A DNA stretch of 64,000 bases from Bacillus sp. 165 (GCF_017742235.1 NZ_JAGHKQ010000001.1:620001-684000), one strand, 5' to 3'; positions 48,579 through 57,348 are shown, counted from the stretch's first letter. A program made the numbers and translations. The notes: generated by a model from the sequence alone, not told the origin.

Positions 48579-49949
48579 ATGTTTTCCACCACAACGATCA
48601 AGCTCTTACCAAATGAAAAAATAAAAAAGATTGCGGACATTCAAGTAAGTCGCCGCTTGCTTTCTTACTGGAAAGTGAAAACAAATGAAGAAATTACTCT
48701 TTTTTTTGGTCTAACAAGCGTTCCTGTGAATATTACTTCAATAGATGAAAAGGAATTTGTTATCCATTGCAGCGAGGCTTTATTTTCTCATCTTTTATTA
48801 CCTATAAAGAATCATAGTCTTCACTGCGACTACCTTCCATCTGAAAACAAACTGATTTTAGGCCCTATCGTAGCATTGCTTACAGAAATAAAAGAACAAG
48901 CCTATCCCGTTTCATTCGGAACGCTTTCTTCCTTTTGCGAAGAGATTGCCCATCTTGCTCAAAATAGTGGCTGTTTCTTTTATGTAACCTCCCTTCCTTT
49001 ATGGAACGAGAAACAAATTCAAGGTTATTACTATGAAAATGAGAAATGGCACAAAGCAACTATGCCATTTCCTCATGTTGTTCACAATCGGATTCATTCT
49101 CGAAAAACAGAACAGGGTATAATGTTTCAAAGACTGCAAGATATTCTAAGCAAGCAAGGTACTCCCTATTTTAATACTCGATTTCTAAATAAGTGGGAAG
49201 TCTATGAATCACTGCAGGCTGCACCGCATTTACAACCTTATGTTCCTCCTACTGAATTGTTTCGCAACATGAAAATATTAGAAGAATCACTGGATTTGTA
49301 CACTGTTGTATTTGTCAAACCTGTATTTGGAAGTCAAGGCAGACATATTTTTAAAATTCAAAAGCATACCACCCAATATATTTTAGAGTACACCTCATTT
49401 CAGGATGAAATTCAAACTTGCTATGATTCTTCCACAAAGTTGTTTCAATCTATTAAGCAACAAATCAAGCAAAAGCCCTATATCGTTCAAAAAGGATTGG
49501 ATTTATACACATTTAAGGAAAGACCACTCGATTTCCGCATTCTTTGTCATATGAATAGCTACAACAAGTGGAAAGTTACATCTGCTGTTGCCAGAGTTTC
49601 TTCAAAGGAACAGTTCGTTTCCAACGTCGCCCTTGGCGGTGAAATTCACAAAATTGATGATGTTTTGCGATATACCTTTGATGCAAAAACAACGCAGCAT
49701 ATCAAAAAGTTATTAGCTGAACTAGCACTTGAAACTGCTAAATGCATCAGTCTAACCTATGAAGGCTTATTTGGCGAACTTGGTATCGATATGGCAATTG
49801 ACAAGGAAGGCAACCCTTGGATTATTGAGGTTAACTCAAAGCCGTCTAAGGAGTTGCTGCCTGCTGCTTCGATGAATAGTATCCGCCCTTCTGTTAAATC
49901 TGTTTTATACTACTGTATCCATATTGCTCAACAATTTCATAAGGAGTGA
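48579..49949 (+). CDS. YheC/YheD-family ATP-grasp spore protein, paralog 1
   Basis: A 456-residue YheC/D-family protein. An N-terminal domain ends with LGPIVALLTE, then FPHVVHNRIHSRKTE, then an ATP-grasp domain with VKPVFGSQGRHI (nucleotide loop), VQKGLDL, FRILCH and GIDMAIDKEGNPWIIEVNSKPSK (metal ligands). YheC/D proteins surround the forespore in B. subtilis; no enzymatic reaction is established. It is followed at once by paralog 2: its TGA is directly behind the next ribosome site AAGGAG. Confidence 0.88.
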   Translation: MFSTTTIKLLPNEKIKKIADIQVSRRLLSYWKVKTNEEITLFFGLTSVPVNITSIDEKEFVIHCSEALFSHLLLPIKNHSLHCDYLPSENKLILGPIVALLTEIKEQAYPVSFGTLSSFCEEIAHLAQNSGCFFYVTSLPLWNEKQIQGYYYENEKWHKATMPFPHVVHNRIHSRKTEQGIMFQRLQDILSKQGTPYFNTRFLNKWEVYESLQAAPHLQPYVPPTELFRNMKILEESLDLYTVVFVKPVFGSQGRHIFKIQKHTTQYILEYTSFQDEIQTCYDSSTKLFQSIKQQIKQKPYIVQKGLDLYTFKERPLDFRILCHMNSYNKWKVTSAVARVSSKEQFVSNVALGGEIHKIDDVLRYTFDAKTTQHIKKLLAELALETAKCISLTYEGLFGELGIDMAIDKEGNPWIIEVNSKPSKELLPAASMNSIRPSVKSVLYYCIHIAQQFHKE

Positions 49950-49953
49950 AAAT

Positions 49954-51042
49954 ATGATTACACTCGGTTTGCTTTCTATTCGTTTCAACCAAGAAGAAGA
50001 CTATTTCACCGAGCTTGCGAAACGAGCTGATTCCTATAATATCCAAATCGTCCGCTTTACACCAGCAAGTATTGACCCAGTTACAGAAATAGTTCATGGA
50101 TTACGTTTTCAGCCAACTATACAACAGTGGACCCAAGAATCTTTTCCTATTCCCCCTTATATTTATGACCGCTGCTTCTACAGCGCAAACAGTAGTTCTC
50201 AAAAAGCTCGACCGATTGTTGAATGGCTCAAAAATCGTCCTTCCACAACCTTTTTAGGTTACGGACTGCCAAGCAAATTACAAACATATGCTGTTCTTTC
50301 CAAAAATCGCGTTGCCGCTTCTTATCTGCCTCAAACCGAAGAGGCAGAGTCTGCGGCTACTATATACAATGTATTAATGAAAGAACGCTACTTGCTTTTA
50401 AAACCGGCAAACGGGTCACAAGGAAATGGGATTGTACGATTAACCTTAGAAAGAGGAAGACTGGAAGTATCCGTCCAAAAGCAGCATGAGGTTACAACAA
50501 AGCCTTTTTACAAAAAGGAGGAACTAGAAACCTATCTCCAAGCTCTCTTGGCAGATCAAGCCTATATGATGCAGCCGTTGTTATCCGCACAGGATGTGCA
50601 AGGACGTCCATTTGATATTCGAATTTTACTGCAAAAAGATAAAACTGGATTATGGAAAGAAGCTGGAAGAGGTGTACGATTGGGTGCCCCTAATCACCTT
50701 ATTTCAAACTTAAGCATTGGGAGCAGTGTCGTACCGTACGAAGAATGGAAAATAAGCTTACGAAACCGAGATATTGTGCTCTTTGAGGATGATATTAATA
50801 CAATTATACAAAACGTTCCCCTTGCACTTGAAGAAGAATTGCCACCATTATTTGAAATCGGCTTAGATATAGCTATTGATAGGAAGCGGGCTGTTTGGCT
50901 TTTAGATGTAAATTCAAAGCCTGGACGAAAGGTCATTATGGAAGCAAACCCAGCATGTCATGAATCATTATTTACTGCACCTCTTGAATACTGCCGTTTT
51001 CTTGCCGACTCAATTTCCAAAAAAGGAGCTGAACGCCCATGA
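49954..51042 (+). CDS. YheC/YheD-family ATP-grasp spore protein, paralog 2 (short form)
   Basis: A 362-residue member. It lacks the roughly 90-residue N-terminal domain of paralogs 1 and 3. Start ATG at 49954 follows AAGGAG that overlaps the upstream stop. ATP-grasp landmarks: LKPANGSQGNGI, FDIRILLQK, GLDIAIDRKRAVWLLDVNSKPGR. The metal Glu is Asp (LDVN instead of hEhN). Its stop overlaps paralog 3's start (ATGA), so translation is coupled. Confidence 0.87.
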   Translation: MITLGLLSIRFNQEEDYFTELAKRADSYNIQIVRFTPASIDPVTEIVHGLRFQPTIQQWTQESFPIPPYIYDRCFYSANSSSQKARPIVEWLKNRPSTTFLGYGLPSKLQTYAVLSKNRVAASYLPQTEEAESAATIYNVLMKERYLLLKPANGSQGNGIVRLTLERGRLEVSVQKQHEVTTKPFYKKEELETYLQALLADQAYMMQPLLSAQDVQGRPFDIRILLQKDKTGLWKEAGRGVRLGAPNHLISNLSIGSSVVPYEEWKISLRNRDIVLFEDDINTIIQNVPLALEEELPPLFEIGLDIAIDRKRAVWLLDVNSKPGRKVIMEANPACHESLFTAPLEYCRFLADSISKKGAERP

Positions 51043-52406
51043 ATCATTCCGCTTATTCTATCGTATTAGGGGAGCGTGAACCTGATAAAGTATTTATACC
51101 CTACACATTTCCAAATATAAACTCCCTTCACTCCATCTCATTTGGTACAAAACTATTTGAGTGTGCAATTCTGCCAGATTATATGTCTCCGAATACAATT
51201 ACAATCGGAAAAGATCTTTTTAAAGAACTTGGAATCCCATACGAAAGTAAAATCCATGCCTTTACTAAAGATGATACTATTTTTTTAGGTCCGCTTATTG
51301 GGATTTTCACAGCCGGTTTTACAGAATCCTACCTTCGTCCTTTGGGAGAACGTTCCATGTTTTTTGCAAATCTACTAACAGCCAATCAAAGTTTTAAAGC
51401 TTTTATATTTGTGTTCGGTTCACATAATATAAACTGGCAGGAAGGAACAATTACCGGCTATTTCTATAATGAAAACCGCTGGTGCCAATATGATGTACCC
51501 TTCCCTCACGTTGTGTATGACAGACTTCCTAATCGAAAAACAGAAAATCACCGGGCAATCGCACGTGTAAAAGACCGTTTGCAAACAGAATATTTAATCC
51601 CTTGGTTCAACCCTGGTTTCTTTAACAAATGGGAAATTTATAAACTATTGAAAAATGAACAGGCTGTTGCTAGCTATCTCCCAGAAACACATCGTTTTAC
51701 CAATTTTGAAACAATTGAAATTATGCTTTCAAAATATGGTCATGTGTATGTGAAACCAATGGACGGCAGCTTAGGTTCCAGTATTTATCAAATTTTCTAT
51801 TCCTTTGAGGAAAACGTATACTACTGCCGCTATCGTGATAACGATGAAAACAAACTGCGAAAATATCAAACATTAGAAAAATTAATCAATCATTTATTAG
51901 GAGACCGCGACTTAGAAACATTTATAGTGCAGCAAGGTATTGCTTTAAAACGAGTAAACCAGCAGCCGGTTGACTTCCGTATTCATACGAATAAAAATAT
52001 ACAAGGAAACTGGCAATTGAGTGCAATCGCAGCTAAAATAGCCGGCCAAGGTAGTATGACAACCCATATTAATAATGGCGGCGATGTAAAAACCCTTGAA
52101 GAAATATTTCCAGATTATACAGAGCGGGAGCAAGTAAGAGAAAATCTTGTAAAAGCCACTCTATTGTTAAGCGAATGTATCGATAGACAAATCGAAGGTT
52201 ATATCGGTGAAATAGGCTTCGATATTGGTCTTGATAAAAACGGAAAGGTATGGCTATTTGAAGCAAATTCCAAACCAGGCCGCTCTATCTTTGATTATCC
52301 GAAGCTAAAGGATAGCGACCGCCTGACAAAAGAGCTTTTTTTTGCTTATGCTTTATATCTGACTGAAAAATCTTTACTGCAGCCTGATGAGCTGTTTGAA
52401 AGATGA
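51039..52406 (+). CDS. YheC/YheD-family ATP-grasp spore protein, paralog 3
   Basis: A 455-residue full-length member: LGPLIGIFTAG in the N-terminal domain, FPHVVYDRLPNRKTE, VKPMDGSLGSSIYQI, VQQGIALKR, FRIHTNK and GFDIGLDKNGKVWLFEANSKPGR. All core residues appear present. It overlaps paralogs 2 and 4 by four bases each (ATGA), so the array is one operon. Confidence 0.88.
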   Translation: MNHSAYSIVLGEREPDKVFIPYTFPNINSLHSISFGTKLFECAILPDYMSPNTITIGKDLFKELGIPYESKIHAFTKDDTIFLGPLIGIFTAGFTESYLRPLGERSMFFANLLTANQSFKAFIFVFGSHNINWQEGTITGYFYNENRWCQYDVPFPHVVYDRLPNRKTENHRAIARVKDRLQTEYLIPWFNPGFFNKWEIYKLLKNEQAVASYLPETHRFTNFETIEIMLSKYGHVYVKPMDGSLGSSIYQIFYSFEENVYYCRYRDNDENKLRKYQTLEKLINHLLGDRDLETFIVQQGIALKRVNQQPVDFRIHTNKNIQGNWQLSAIAAKIAGQGSMTTHINNGGDVKTLEEIFPDYTEREQVRENLVKATLLLSECIDRQIEGYIGEIGFDIGLDKNGKVWLFEANSKPGRSIFDYPKLKDSDRLTKELFFAYALYLTEKSLLQPDELFER

Positions 52407-53569
52407 ATATTTATTATAATGACAAACAAGGCTGGTTTCATAAGGATACGCAACTTCAATTCGGTGACAAAATCGTAAATCCGCAACAGCCCTTACAGCC
52501 CTCGTATTGTTTTTTAATAAAAAATACAAAAACAAAAGCAGGTCCGCTTATTGGAATTTTAACAAGCGGTACGGAAAACGGGAAAATATTTGGTGATTTT
52601 AAACGCTGGGCACAATTGCAGGAGGAGCTGCAGCAAAGCGGAGGCATCAGCTTCCTCTTTACTCCGTTCAGTTTACAAGAAGACAAGATTTACGGCTATG
52701 TGTACTTAATTAATTTGAAGCGGTGGAGAAAATGTACAATGCCTTATCCTGATATTGTTTATAATCGCGTTCCCTACCGTACTCATGAAAAGCTTAGCAG
52801 CGTCCAGCAAGCGCTGCTACATTTTCAACAAAAACACATCCCGGTATTTAATCCGTCCTTCTTTTCTAAGTGGCAAGTATACGAAACATTACAGGCAAAT
52901 TCTTATTTGCAATCATTTTTACCTCATACACGTCTGCTACGGACAGAACATGACTTGGAAATTATGTTACTACAGCATAAAAAGCTGTATATAAAATCAT
53001 GTGAAAGTGCAAAAGGTAAGCATTTATTTACATTAGAGCAGCTCCAAAACGGCCGCTTAATCCGACAAAATATTAAAGAAGTGCCCATTGAAACAAACAT
53101 GAAGGATGTTTATAGGTTTCTTAGTACCTCCTCTCACTCTTACCTGGCACAGCAAACTATAAAAGTTGCCATGTACAAAGGACGCCCCTATGATTTACGA
53201 GTGTTGGTGCAATATGTACGACATGCCTTTACAGTAACTGGAATCGGAGTAAGGGTTGCTCCTAAAAACGGTATTGCTACACACGTGCCAAACGGTGGAG
53301 AAATCATTTCAATAGAACAATTGAAGTATCCAATTGATATTAAACTCATTGCAAGAATTGCCTCTGAGTGCGGCTATACTCTTATGCAAAAATTTGGTAA
53401 TATAAAAGAGTTTTCCATTGATATTGGGATTGAACAAAATGGACACTACTATATCTTTGAAATAAATGCTAAACCCATGATATTTGACGAGCCTCTTATA
53501 CAACGGCAAGCTGTAAAAAATCTTTTAAACATTTTTGAGGAAGAGGCTGGATTTTCTTCTTCAAATTAA
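52403..53569 (+). CDS. YheC/YheD-family ATP-grasp protein, paralog 4 with degenerate loop
   Basis: A 388-residue member. AGPLIGILTSG, YPDIVYNRVPYRTHE, then IKSCESAKGKHLF where others have hKPhxGSxGxxI; the Pro and the GS pair are lost, though the lysine and the later Gly are kept. The metal region is IDIGIEQNGHYYIFEINAKPM. Sequence suggests reduced or altered ATP binding. Translation coupled to paralog 3. Confidence 0.85.
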   Translation: MNIYYNDKQGWFHKDTQLQFGDKIVNPQQPLQPSYCFLIKNTKTKAGPLIGILTSGTENGKIFGDFKRWAQLQEELQQSGGISFLFTPFSLQEDKIYGYVYLINLKRWRKCTMPYPDIVYNRVPYRTHEKLSSVQQALLHFQQKHIPVFNPSFFSKWQVYETLQANSYLQSFLPHTRLLRTEHDLEIMLLQHKKLYIKSCESAKGKHLFTLEQLQNGRLIRQNIKEVPIETNMKDVYRFLSTSSHSYLAQQTIKVAMYKGRPYDLRVLVQYVRHAFTVTGIGVRVAPKNGIATHVPNGGEIISIEQLKYPIDIKLIARIASECGYTLMQKFGNIKEFSIDIGIEQNGHYYIFEINAKPMIFDEPLIQRQAVKNLLNIFEEEAGFSSSN

Positions 53570-53630
53570 AGGATTTCGACAAAAAACAGCGTATTGGTTT
53601 CTTATAAGGATCAACAAGGGGGAACACAAT

Positions 53631-53840
53631 ATGCTTGTACACTTTCAATGGAAACCACTTTATCCGGGAACCGAATTACCAGGATGGAATATTTCTTTCT
53701 TTTTTAAAGGAACCTATTATACTGCTGTTTATCATAAAGAAGGCCGAGTTGAATGGACTTCTGCTGAGCCTCCAGAGGATATGCAAAAACAAATCGTCTC
53801 ACACATTCACGACCTTATGCTGTTCCATGTTTATAAGTGA
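53631..53840 (+). CDS. yheE: YheE-like small protein
   Basis: A 69-residue protein: MLVHFQWKPL, WNISFFFKGTYYTAVYHKEGRVEW. It matches the YheE (DUF5342) pattern I recall at this locus. ATG at 53631 has GGGGG upstream; the longer frame overlaps paralog 4 and is unlikely. It may share the array's transcript and ends before a good terminator. Confidence 0.8.
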   Translation: MLVHFQWKPLYPGTELPGWNISFFFKGTYYTAVYHKEGRVEWTSAEPPEDMQKQIVSHIHDLMLFHVYK

Positions 53841-53843
53841 GAG

Positions 53844-53873
53844 CTATCCCCTTTTTCTAAGGGGATTTTTTTA
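53844..53873 (+). terminator. Terminator after yheE
   Basis: Arms ATCCCCTT and AAGGGGAT then T-run. Confidence 0.9.
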
Positions 53874-54042
53874 TGTTACAATAAAGTGAAACTTCTATGA
53901 GTGGTGATTTGCTTTCTTCTCTCACTACTTATTTAACTAAACCAACTAGTCAGTTCTTCCTGCTTTTTCTTCCCTAGCAGCCTTAAAGCAGGGCATATAA
54001 AGACGGGATAATATTTGATCATATACGCAAGGGGATAAACAC

Positions 54043-54966
54043 ATGCTGGAGCGATTAAAGGACTATTACAAAGGAGCCATTATAATTAACACACTGCCGG
54101 ACAATCAAGAAGATTATCAGTGGTTTGCAGATGAAACAAATTCAATTATAGGAATAGAAAAACAAACCATAAGCGAAAAAGACTTTGCTATTATATCTTT
54201 GTTTTTGACTCCTATTACAAATGAAACCCTTCATTTTTCTTCAGAACAACGTCTATGGCAAAAGCTCTTATTCCAGAAAAACGCCGAAGAGCAAGTTCAT
54301 GCATTATTAGAACAAATAAATAAAGCAAATACCTTTATTCGCTTTATTCAATTTCACATAAGGGAGCCCTTCTTTGAAAAATTAGCTTTTGAAGAAGCGT
54401 TATACGGCTTACTTTCATCACAATTCATTATCGTTTGGAAAGATAACCAATATGGAACTATTATTGAAATTTACGAGGAACAAAATCCGGAACAGCTGTT
54501 AAATAATCATATTTTTGATACGTTAATAAGTGACTTTTACGTTTCTATCACTGCTTTTGCAGGCAGACTATATCCATTGGATAGTACTCTTATATCTTCG
54601 TTTCATTGGGAGAACCAGATTTTCCAAACAGTGCGTCAATACAATAAAAATAAAAGTTTACTTCAAATGGAGGATATTCTCCCACGCTTTCTCTTAAATG
54701 AAATCAAACAAGAAACACATCAACAATTCTCACAGCAAATATTGCAAGACGTAAGTGAAGACAAAGAATTACTTACTACTATTCGAGCATTTTTAGAATA
54801 TAATATGAATGTTTCGCTCGCTGCTAAAAAACTGTATATGCACCGCAATAGCGTACAATATCGTGTCGATAAATTTATCGAAAAAACAGGGATTGATATT
54901 AAAAGCTTTAAAGGGGCAGTCTCCATTTATCTAGCACTTCTTGCTTATGAGCAGGCTTCTATCTGA
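54043..54966 (+). CDS. PucR/CdaR-type transcriptional regulator (YxkF-like)
   Basis: A 307-residue protein whose C-terminus has the PucR-type helix-turn-helix: LEYNMNVSLAAKKLYMHRNS then QYRVDKFIEKTGIDIKSF. The N-terminal part has no recognised sensor domain. It lies just before msmX, as yxkF does in B. subtilis (recalled), so it may sense sugars or affect msmX, but no direct evidence exists here. Start has AAGGGGAT upstream. Confidence 0.8.
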   Translation: MLERLKDYYKGAIIINTLPDNQEDYQWFADETNSIIGIEKQTISEKDFAIISLFLTPITNETLHFSSEQRLWQKLLFQKNAEEQVHALLEQINKANTFIRFIQFHIREPFFEKLAFEEALYGLLSSQFIIVWKDNQYGTIIEIYEEQNPEQLLNNHIFDTLISDFYVSITAFAGRLYPLDSTLISSFHWENQIFQTVRQYNKNKSLLQMEDILPRFLLNEIKQETHQQFSQQILQDVSEDKELLTTIRAFLEYNMNVSLAAKKLYMHRNSVQYRVDKFIEKTGIDIKSFKGAVSIYLALLAYEQASI

Positions 54967-55057
54967 CTTTTTGTACATATTGCACAAATTCGAACACTTT
55001 TTTTATTCACGTTACCTATTTACCAAGTTCCATTGATTTGGTTACACTTACAATATA

Positions 55058-55071
55058 AGAAAACGATTTCA
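55058..55071 (+). promoter_or_regulatory. cre-like site at the msmX promoter
   Basis: AGAAAACGATTTCA matches TGWAANCGNTNWCA except at the first base. It lies about 25 bases before msmX, downstream of a TATAAG-like -10. Confidence 0.5.
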
Positions 55072-55094
55072 CGATACTGTGAGGAGGCATTTGC

Positions 55095-56207
55095 ATGGCA
55101 GAGTTAAAGTTAGATAATATTTATAAAATTTACGATAATAATGTAACGGCCGTTACAGATTTCAATCTCCATATCAAAGATAAAGAATTTATTGTATTCG
55201 TCGGTCCATCTGGCTGTGGAAAATCTACTACCCTTCGTATGATTGCTGGTTTAGAAGAAATTTCAAAGGGTGATTTCTTGATTGATGGCAAACGTGTCAA
55301 TGATGTAGCGCCAAAAGATCGTGATATCGCAATGGTATTCCAAAACTACGCACTATATCCTCATATGAGTGTATATGACAATATGGCATTCGGTTTAAAG
55401 CTTCGTAAATTTCCAAAAGATGAAATTGATCGCCGTGTAAAAGAAGCTGCCCGTATCCTTGGCTTAGAGCAATACCTAGAGCGCAAGCCAAAAGCGCTGT
55501 CCGGCGGCCAACGTCAACGTGTTGCTTTAGGGCGTGCTATCGTTCGTGACGCAAAAGTATTTTTAATGGATGAGCCATTATCAAACTTAGATGCAAAATT
55601 ACGTGTATCAATGCGTGCAGAAATTTCAAAGCTTCATCAACGCTTGGGAACAACAACCATTTACGTAACACACGATCAAACAGAGGCTATGACTATGGCC
55701 ACTCGCTTGGTCGTTATGAAAGATGGCGTTATTCAGCAAGTAGGAACACCAAAAGAAGTTTATGAAAAGCCAGAAACAGTGTTCGTAGGTGGATTTATCG
55801 GTTCTCCTGCGATGAACTTCTTCAAAGGCAAACTGACTGAAGACATATTTACTGTAAACGATCTTTCTGTGAAGGTTCCAGAAGGTAAAATGAAGTTCCT
55901 GCGTGAGCAAGGCTACGTTGGAAAAGAAATTATTATGGGTATCCGTCCAGAAGATATTCACGATGAGCCAGTTTTTATTAACGCCTCATTAGATTCCGTA
56001 GTTAACGCAAAAATCGAAGTAGCTGAATTGCTTGGTGCAGAGTCTATGCTATATTCTCAAGCAGGTGGACAAGATTTCGTAGCGCGCGTGGATGCTCGCA
56101 CAGAATTTAAGCCTGGACAAGTCGTTCAACTTGCATTCAATATGAATAAAGTTCACTTCTTCGACGTAGAAAACGAACGCCGTATTCGCAGTGCAAGCGA
56201 AAAATAA
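55095..56207 (+). CDS. msmX: Multi-sugar ABC transporter ATPase MsmX
   Basis: A 370-residue MalK/UgpC-type ATPase that energises several sugar importers. Walker A GPSGCGKST is at about 37-45, signature LSGGQRQRVALGRAI, Walker B VFLMDEPLSNLDAKL, and a C-terminal regulatory TOBE-type domain with IMGIRPEDI. It is an orphan ATPase with no permeases nearby, which is the normal arrangement for MsmX. GAGGAGG ribosome site. Confidence 0.95.
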   Translation: MAELKLDNIYKIYDNNVTAVTDFNLHIKDKEFIVFVGPSGCGKSTTLRMIAGLEEISKGDFLIDGKRVNDVAPKDRDIAMVFQNYALYPHMSVYDNMAFGLKLRKFPKDEIDRRVKEAARILGLEQYLERKPKALSGGQRQRVALGRAIVRDAKVFLMDEPLSNLDAKLRVSMRAEISKLHQRLGTTTIYVTHDQTEAMTMATRLVVMKDGVIQQVGTPKEVYEKPETVFVGGFIGSPAMNFFKGKLTEDIFTVNDLSVKVPEGKMKFLREQGYVGKEIIMGIRPEDIHDEPVFINASLDSVVNAKIEVAELLGAESMLYSQAGGQDFVARVDARTEFKPGQVVQLAFNMNKVHFFDVENERRIRSASEK

Positions 56208-56284
56208 AAATACTTTAAAAAACTCGATTCCAAAGAATGAGAAGATCTAACAAGTACATTACATTCTCCCTCTTATAAAACACA

Positions 56285-56316
56285 AAAGTCCGCCTTTAAT
56301 GAGGCGGATTTTTTTA
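56285..56316. terminator. Bidirectional terminator after msmX
   Basis: Arms AAGTCCGCCT and AGGCGGATTT with a loop of five bases and T-run; serves msmX and the convergent zinc-ribbon gene. Confidence 0.88.
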
Positions 56317-56559
56317 CATTAAATCTACTTTCAGCTGTAATTCCTGCCTACATGTCGCGCAATAAAATACATGCATACAATAGATACCCGACTCTATTTC
56401 CTTCAATCCATCCACTTGCTCAAGCAGCTGCTGATCCATATATGCGCTATAATCATCTAAATAATCTACTGTTCTTCCACAGTCTTGCAGTTCATCCAAA
56501 CATGAAGGACATTGATATGCAGAATTAGTAAACCCGTTACATCTCGGACAAAGCCCCAT
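56314..56559 (-). CDS. Small zinc-ribbon-like protein, uncharacterised
   Basis: An 81-residue protein with CPRC, CPSC and CATC pairs plus CMH and an acidic middle (LDDYSAYMDQQ). It looks like two joined zinc ribbons. AAGGGGG precedes the ATG. Upstream on the same strand is a SASP gene, so expression in spores is possible. I do not recognise a family. Confidence 0.7.
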   Translation of the reverse strand: MGLCPRCNGFTNSAYQCPSCLDELQDCGRTVDYLDDYSAYMDQQLLEQVDGLKEIESGIYCMHVFYCATCRQELQLKVDLM

Positions 56560-56577
56560 CTTTATTTGCCCCCTTGA

Positions 56578-56612
56578 AATGTAAAAGAGGCGGGTTTTCC
56601 CGCCCCTATAGC
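56578..56612 (-). terminator. Terminator of minus-strand SASP gene
   Basis: Arms GGGCGGG and CCCGCC(T) with AAAA loop and T-rich tail on the minus strand. Confidence 0.88.
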
Positions 56613-56619
56613 CATCTAT

Positions 56620-56814
56620 TTATTTTGAAAACCCGCCTAAGTGTTGTTCAGCATACGATACAAGACGCTTTGTAATTTCTCCGCCAACAGAGCCGTTCGC
56701 GCGCGCCGTAGCATCGGGTCCTAATTGTACGCCAAATTCAGAAGCAATTTCATATTTCATCTGATCAAGAGCACTTTGTACTCCAGGCACTACAAGATTG
56801 TTAGTTCCTGCCAT
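56620..56814 (-). CDS. Alpha/beta-type small acid-soluble spore protein
   Basis: A 64-residue SASP that coats and protects spore [14 protein letters not shown] carries the GPR protease site, and [20 protein letters not shown] is the DNA-contacting block. AAGGAGGTG ribosome site. A sigma-G-type -10 (CATACTA, 56845-56851) lies upstream. Divergent from the second SASP, so the two share a 253-base spacer. Related to sspB, at this locus in B. subtilis. Confidence 0.95.
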   Translation of the reverse strand: MAGTNNLVVPGVQSALDQMKYEIASEFGVQLGPDATARANGSVGGEITKRLVSYAEQHLGGFSK

Positions 56815-56844
56815 GTGATTTCACCTCCTTAGTTGGTGTATGGA

Positions 56845-56873
56845 TAGTATGTGAAAAAGTTTATTGAATATGT
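56845..56873 (-). promoter_or_regulatory. Sigma-G promoter of minus-strand SASP
   Basis: ACATA, 17 bases, then CATACTA on the minus strand, matching GHATR-N17/18-CATWHTA except for the first base. Confidence 0.7.
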
Positions 56874-56931
56874 TTAAAGAACATTTGAAAATTGTGGAAT
56901 TTTCCTAGAAAAATTTACTATATAGCTTTAA

Positions 56932-56960
56932 GCATATATCTTTTTTTCTTATCCATACTA
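56932..56960 (+). promoter_or_regulatory. Sigma-G promoter of plus-strand SASP
   Basis: GCATA (56932-56936), 17-base spacer, CATACTA (56954-56960): full match to forespore sigma-G consensus boxes. Confidence 0.75.
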
Positions 56961-56986
56961 TTAGTACAGTAAGTTACTTCACTACA

Positions 56987-57038
56987 TTGGATTAGAGCCG
57001 ATAGAGGCTGAATCCTGGTGCAACTCCAGCTAATCCAA
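56987..57038 (+). promoter_or_regulatory. Three-way-junction RNA leader ahead of the plus-strand SASP
   Basis: P1: TTGGATTAG pairs with CTAATCCAA (56987-56995 with 57030-57038). P2: AGCC-gataga-GGCT (56996-57009). P3: CTGG-tgcaact-CCAG (57015-57029). Only GAATC joins P2 and P3; the other joints are zero bases. All stems are perfect. It lies in the transcript expected from the sigma-G promoter and ends 29 bases before the SASP start. The pairing was found by eye. Confidence 0.6.
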
Positions 57039-57067
57039 CCAAATAACTTATTAAGGAGATGACAGCT

Positions 57068-57271
57068 ATGCCAAGTCAAAATTCATCTAATAAATTAGCA
57101 GTACAAGGTGCACAAGCTGCATTAGATTCTATGAAATACGAAATTGCTTCTGAGTTTGGAGTAAGTTTAGGAGCTGACGCAACTGCTCGTGCAAATGGTT
57201 CAGTAGGCGGCGAGATTACAAAACGTCTTGTTGCAATGGCTGAACAACAATTAGGCGGATACCAAAAATAA
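57068..57271 (+). CDS. Alpha/beta-type small acid-soluble spore protein
   Basis: A 67-residue [25 protein letters not shown] with the protease site and [22 protein letters not shown]. The start at 57068 was preferred over 57059 because AAGGAG is only correctly spaced from the second ATG. Promoted by a sigma-G-type promoter with a structured leader. Divergent from the SASP at 56620-56814. Confidence 0.95.
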   Translation: MPSQNSSNKLAVQGAQAALDSMKYEIASEFGVSLGADATARANGSVGGEITKRLVAMAEQQLGGYQK

Positions 57272-57289
57272 TTGAATATACAATGGCTA

Positions 57290-57322
57290 AAGGGGCTCAG
57301 TGTAAAAGCTGAGTCCTTTCTA
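57290..57322 (+). terminator. Terminator of plus-strand SASP gene
   Basis: GGGCTCAG and CTGAGTCC arms with T-rich tail, about 20 bases after the stop. Confidence 0.7.
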
Positions 57323-57348
57323 TTTGATTTGTACACTTGTATAATACA

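Noticed and set aside
57059..57067. Upstream ATG as the SASP start
   Set aside because: It directly touches AAGGAG; the ATG nine bases later has correct spacing and begins the usual SASP N-terminus.
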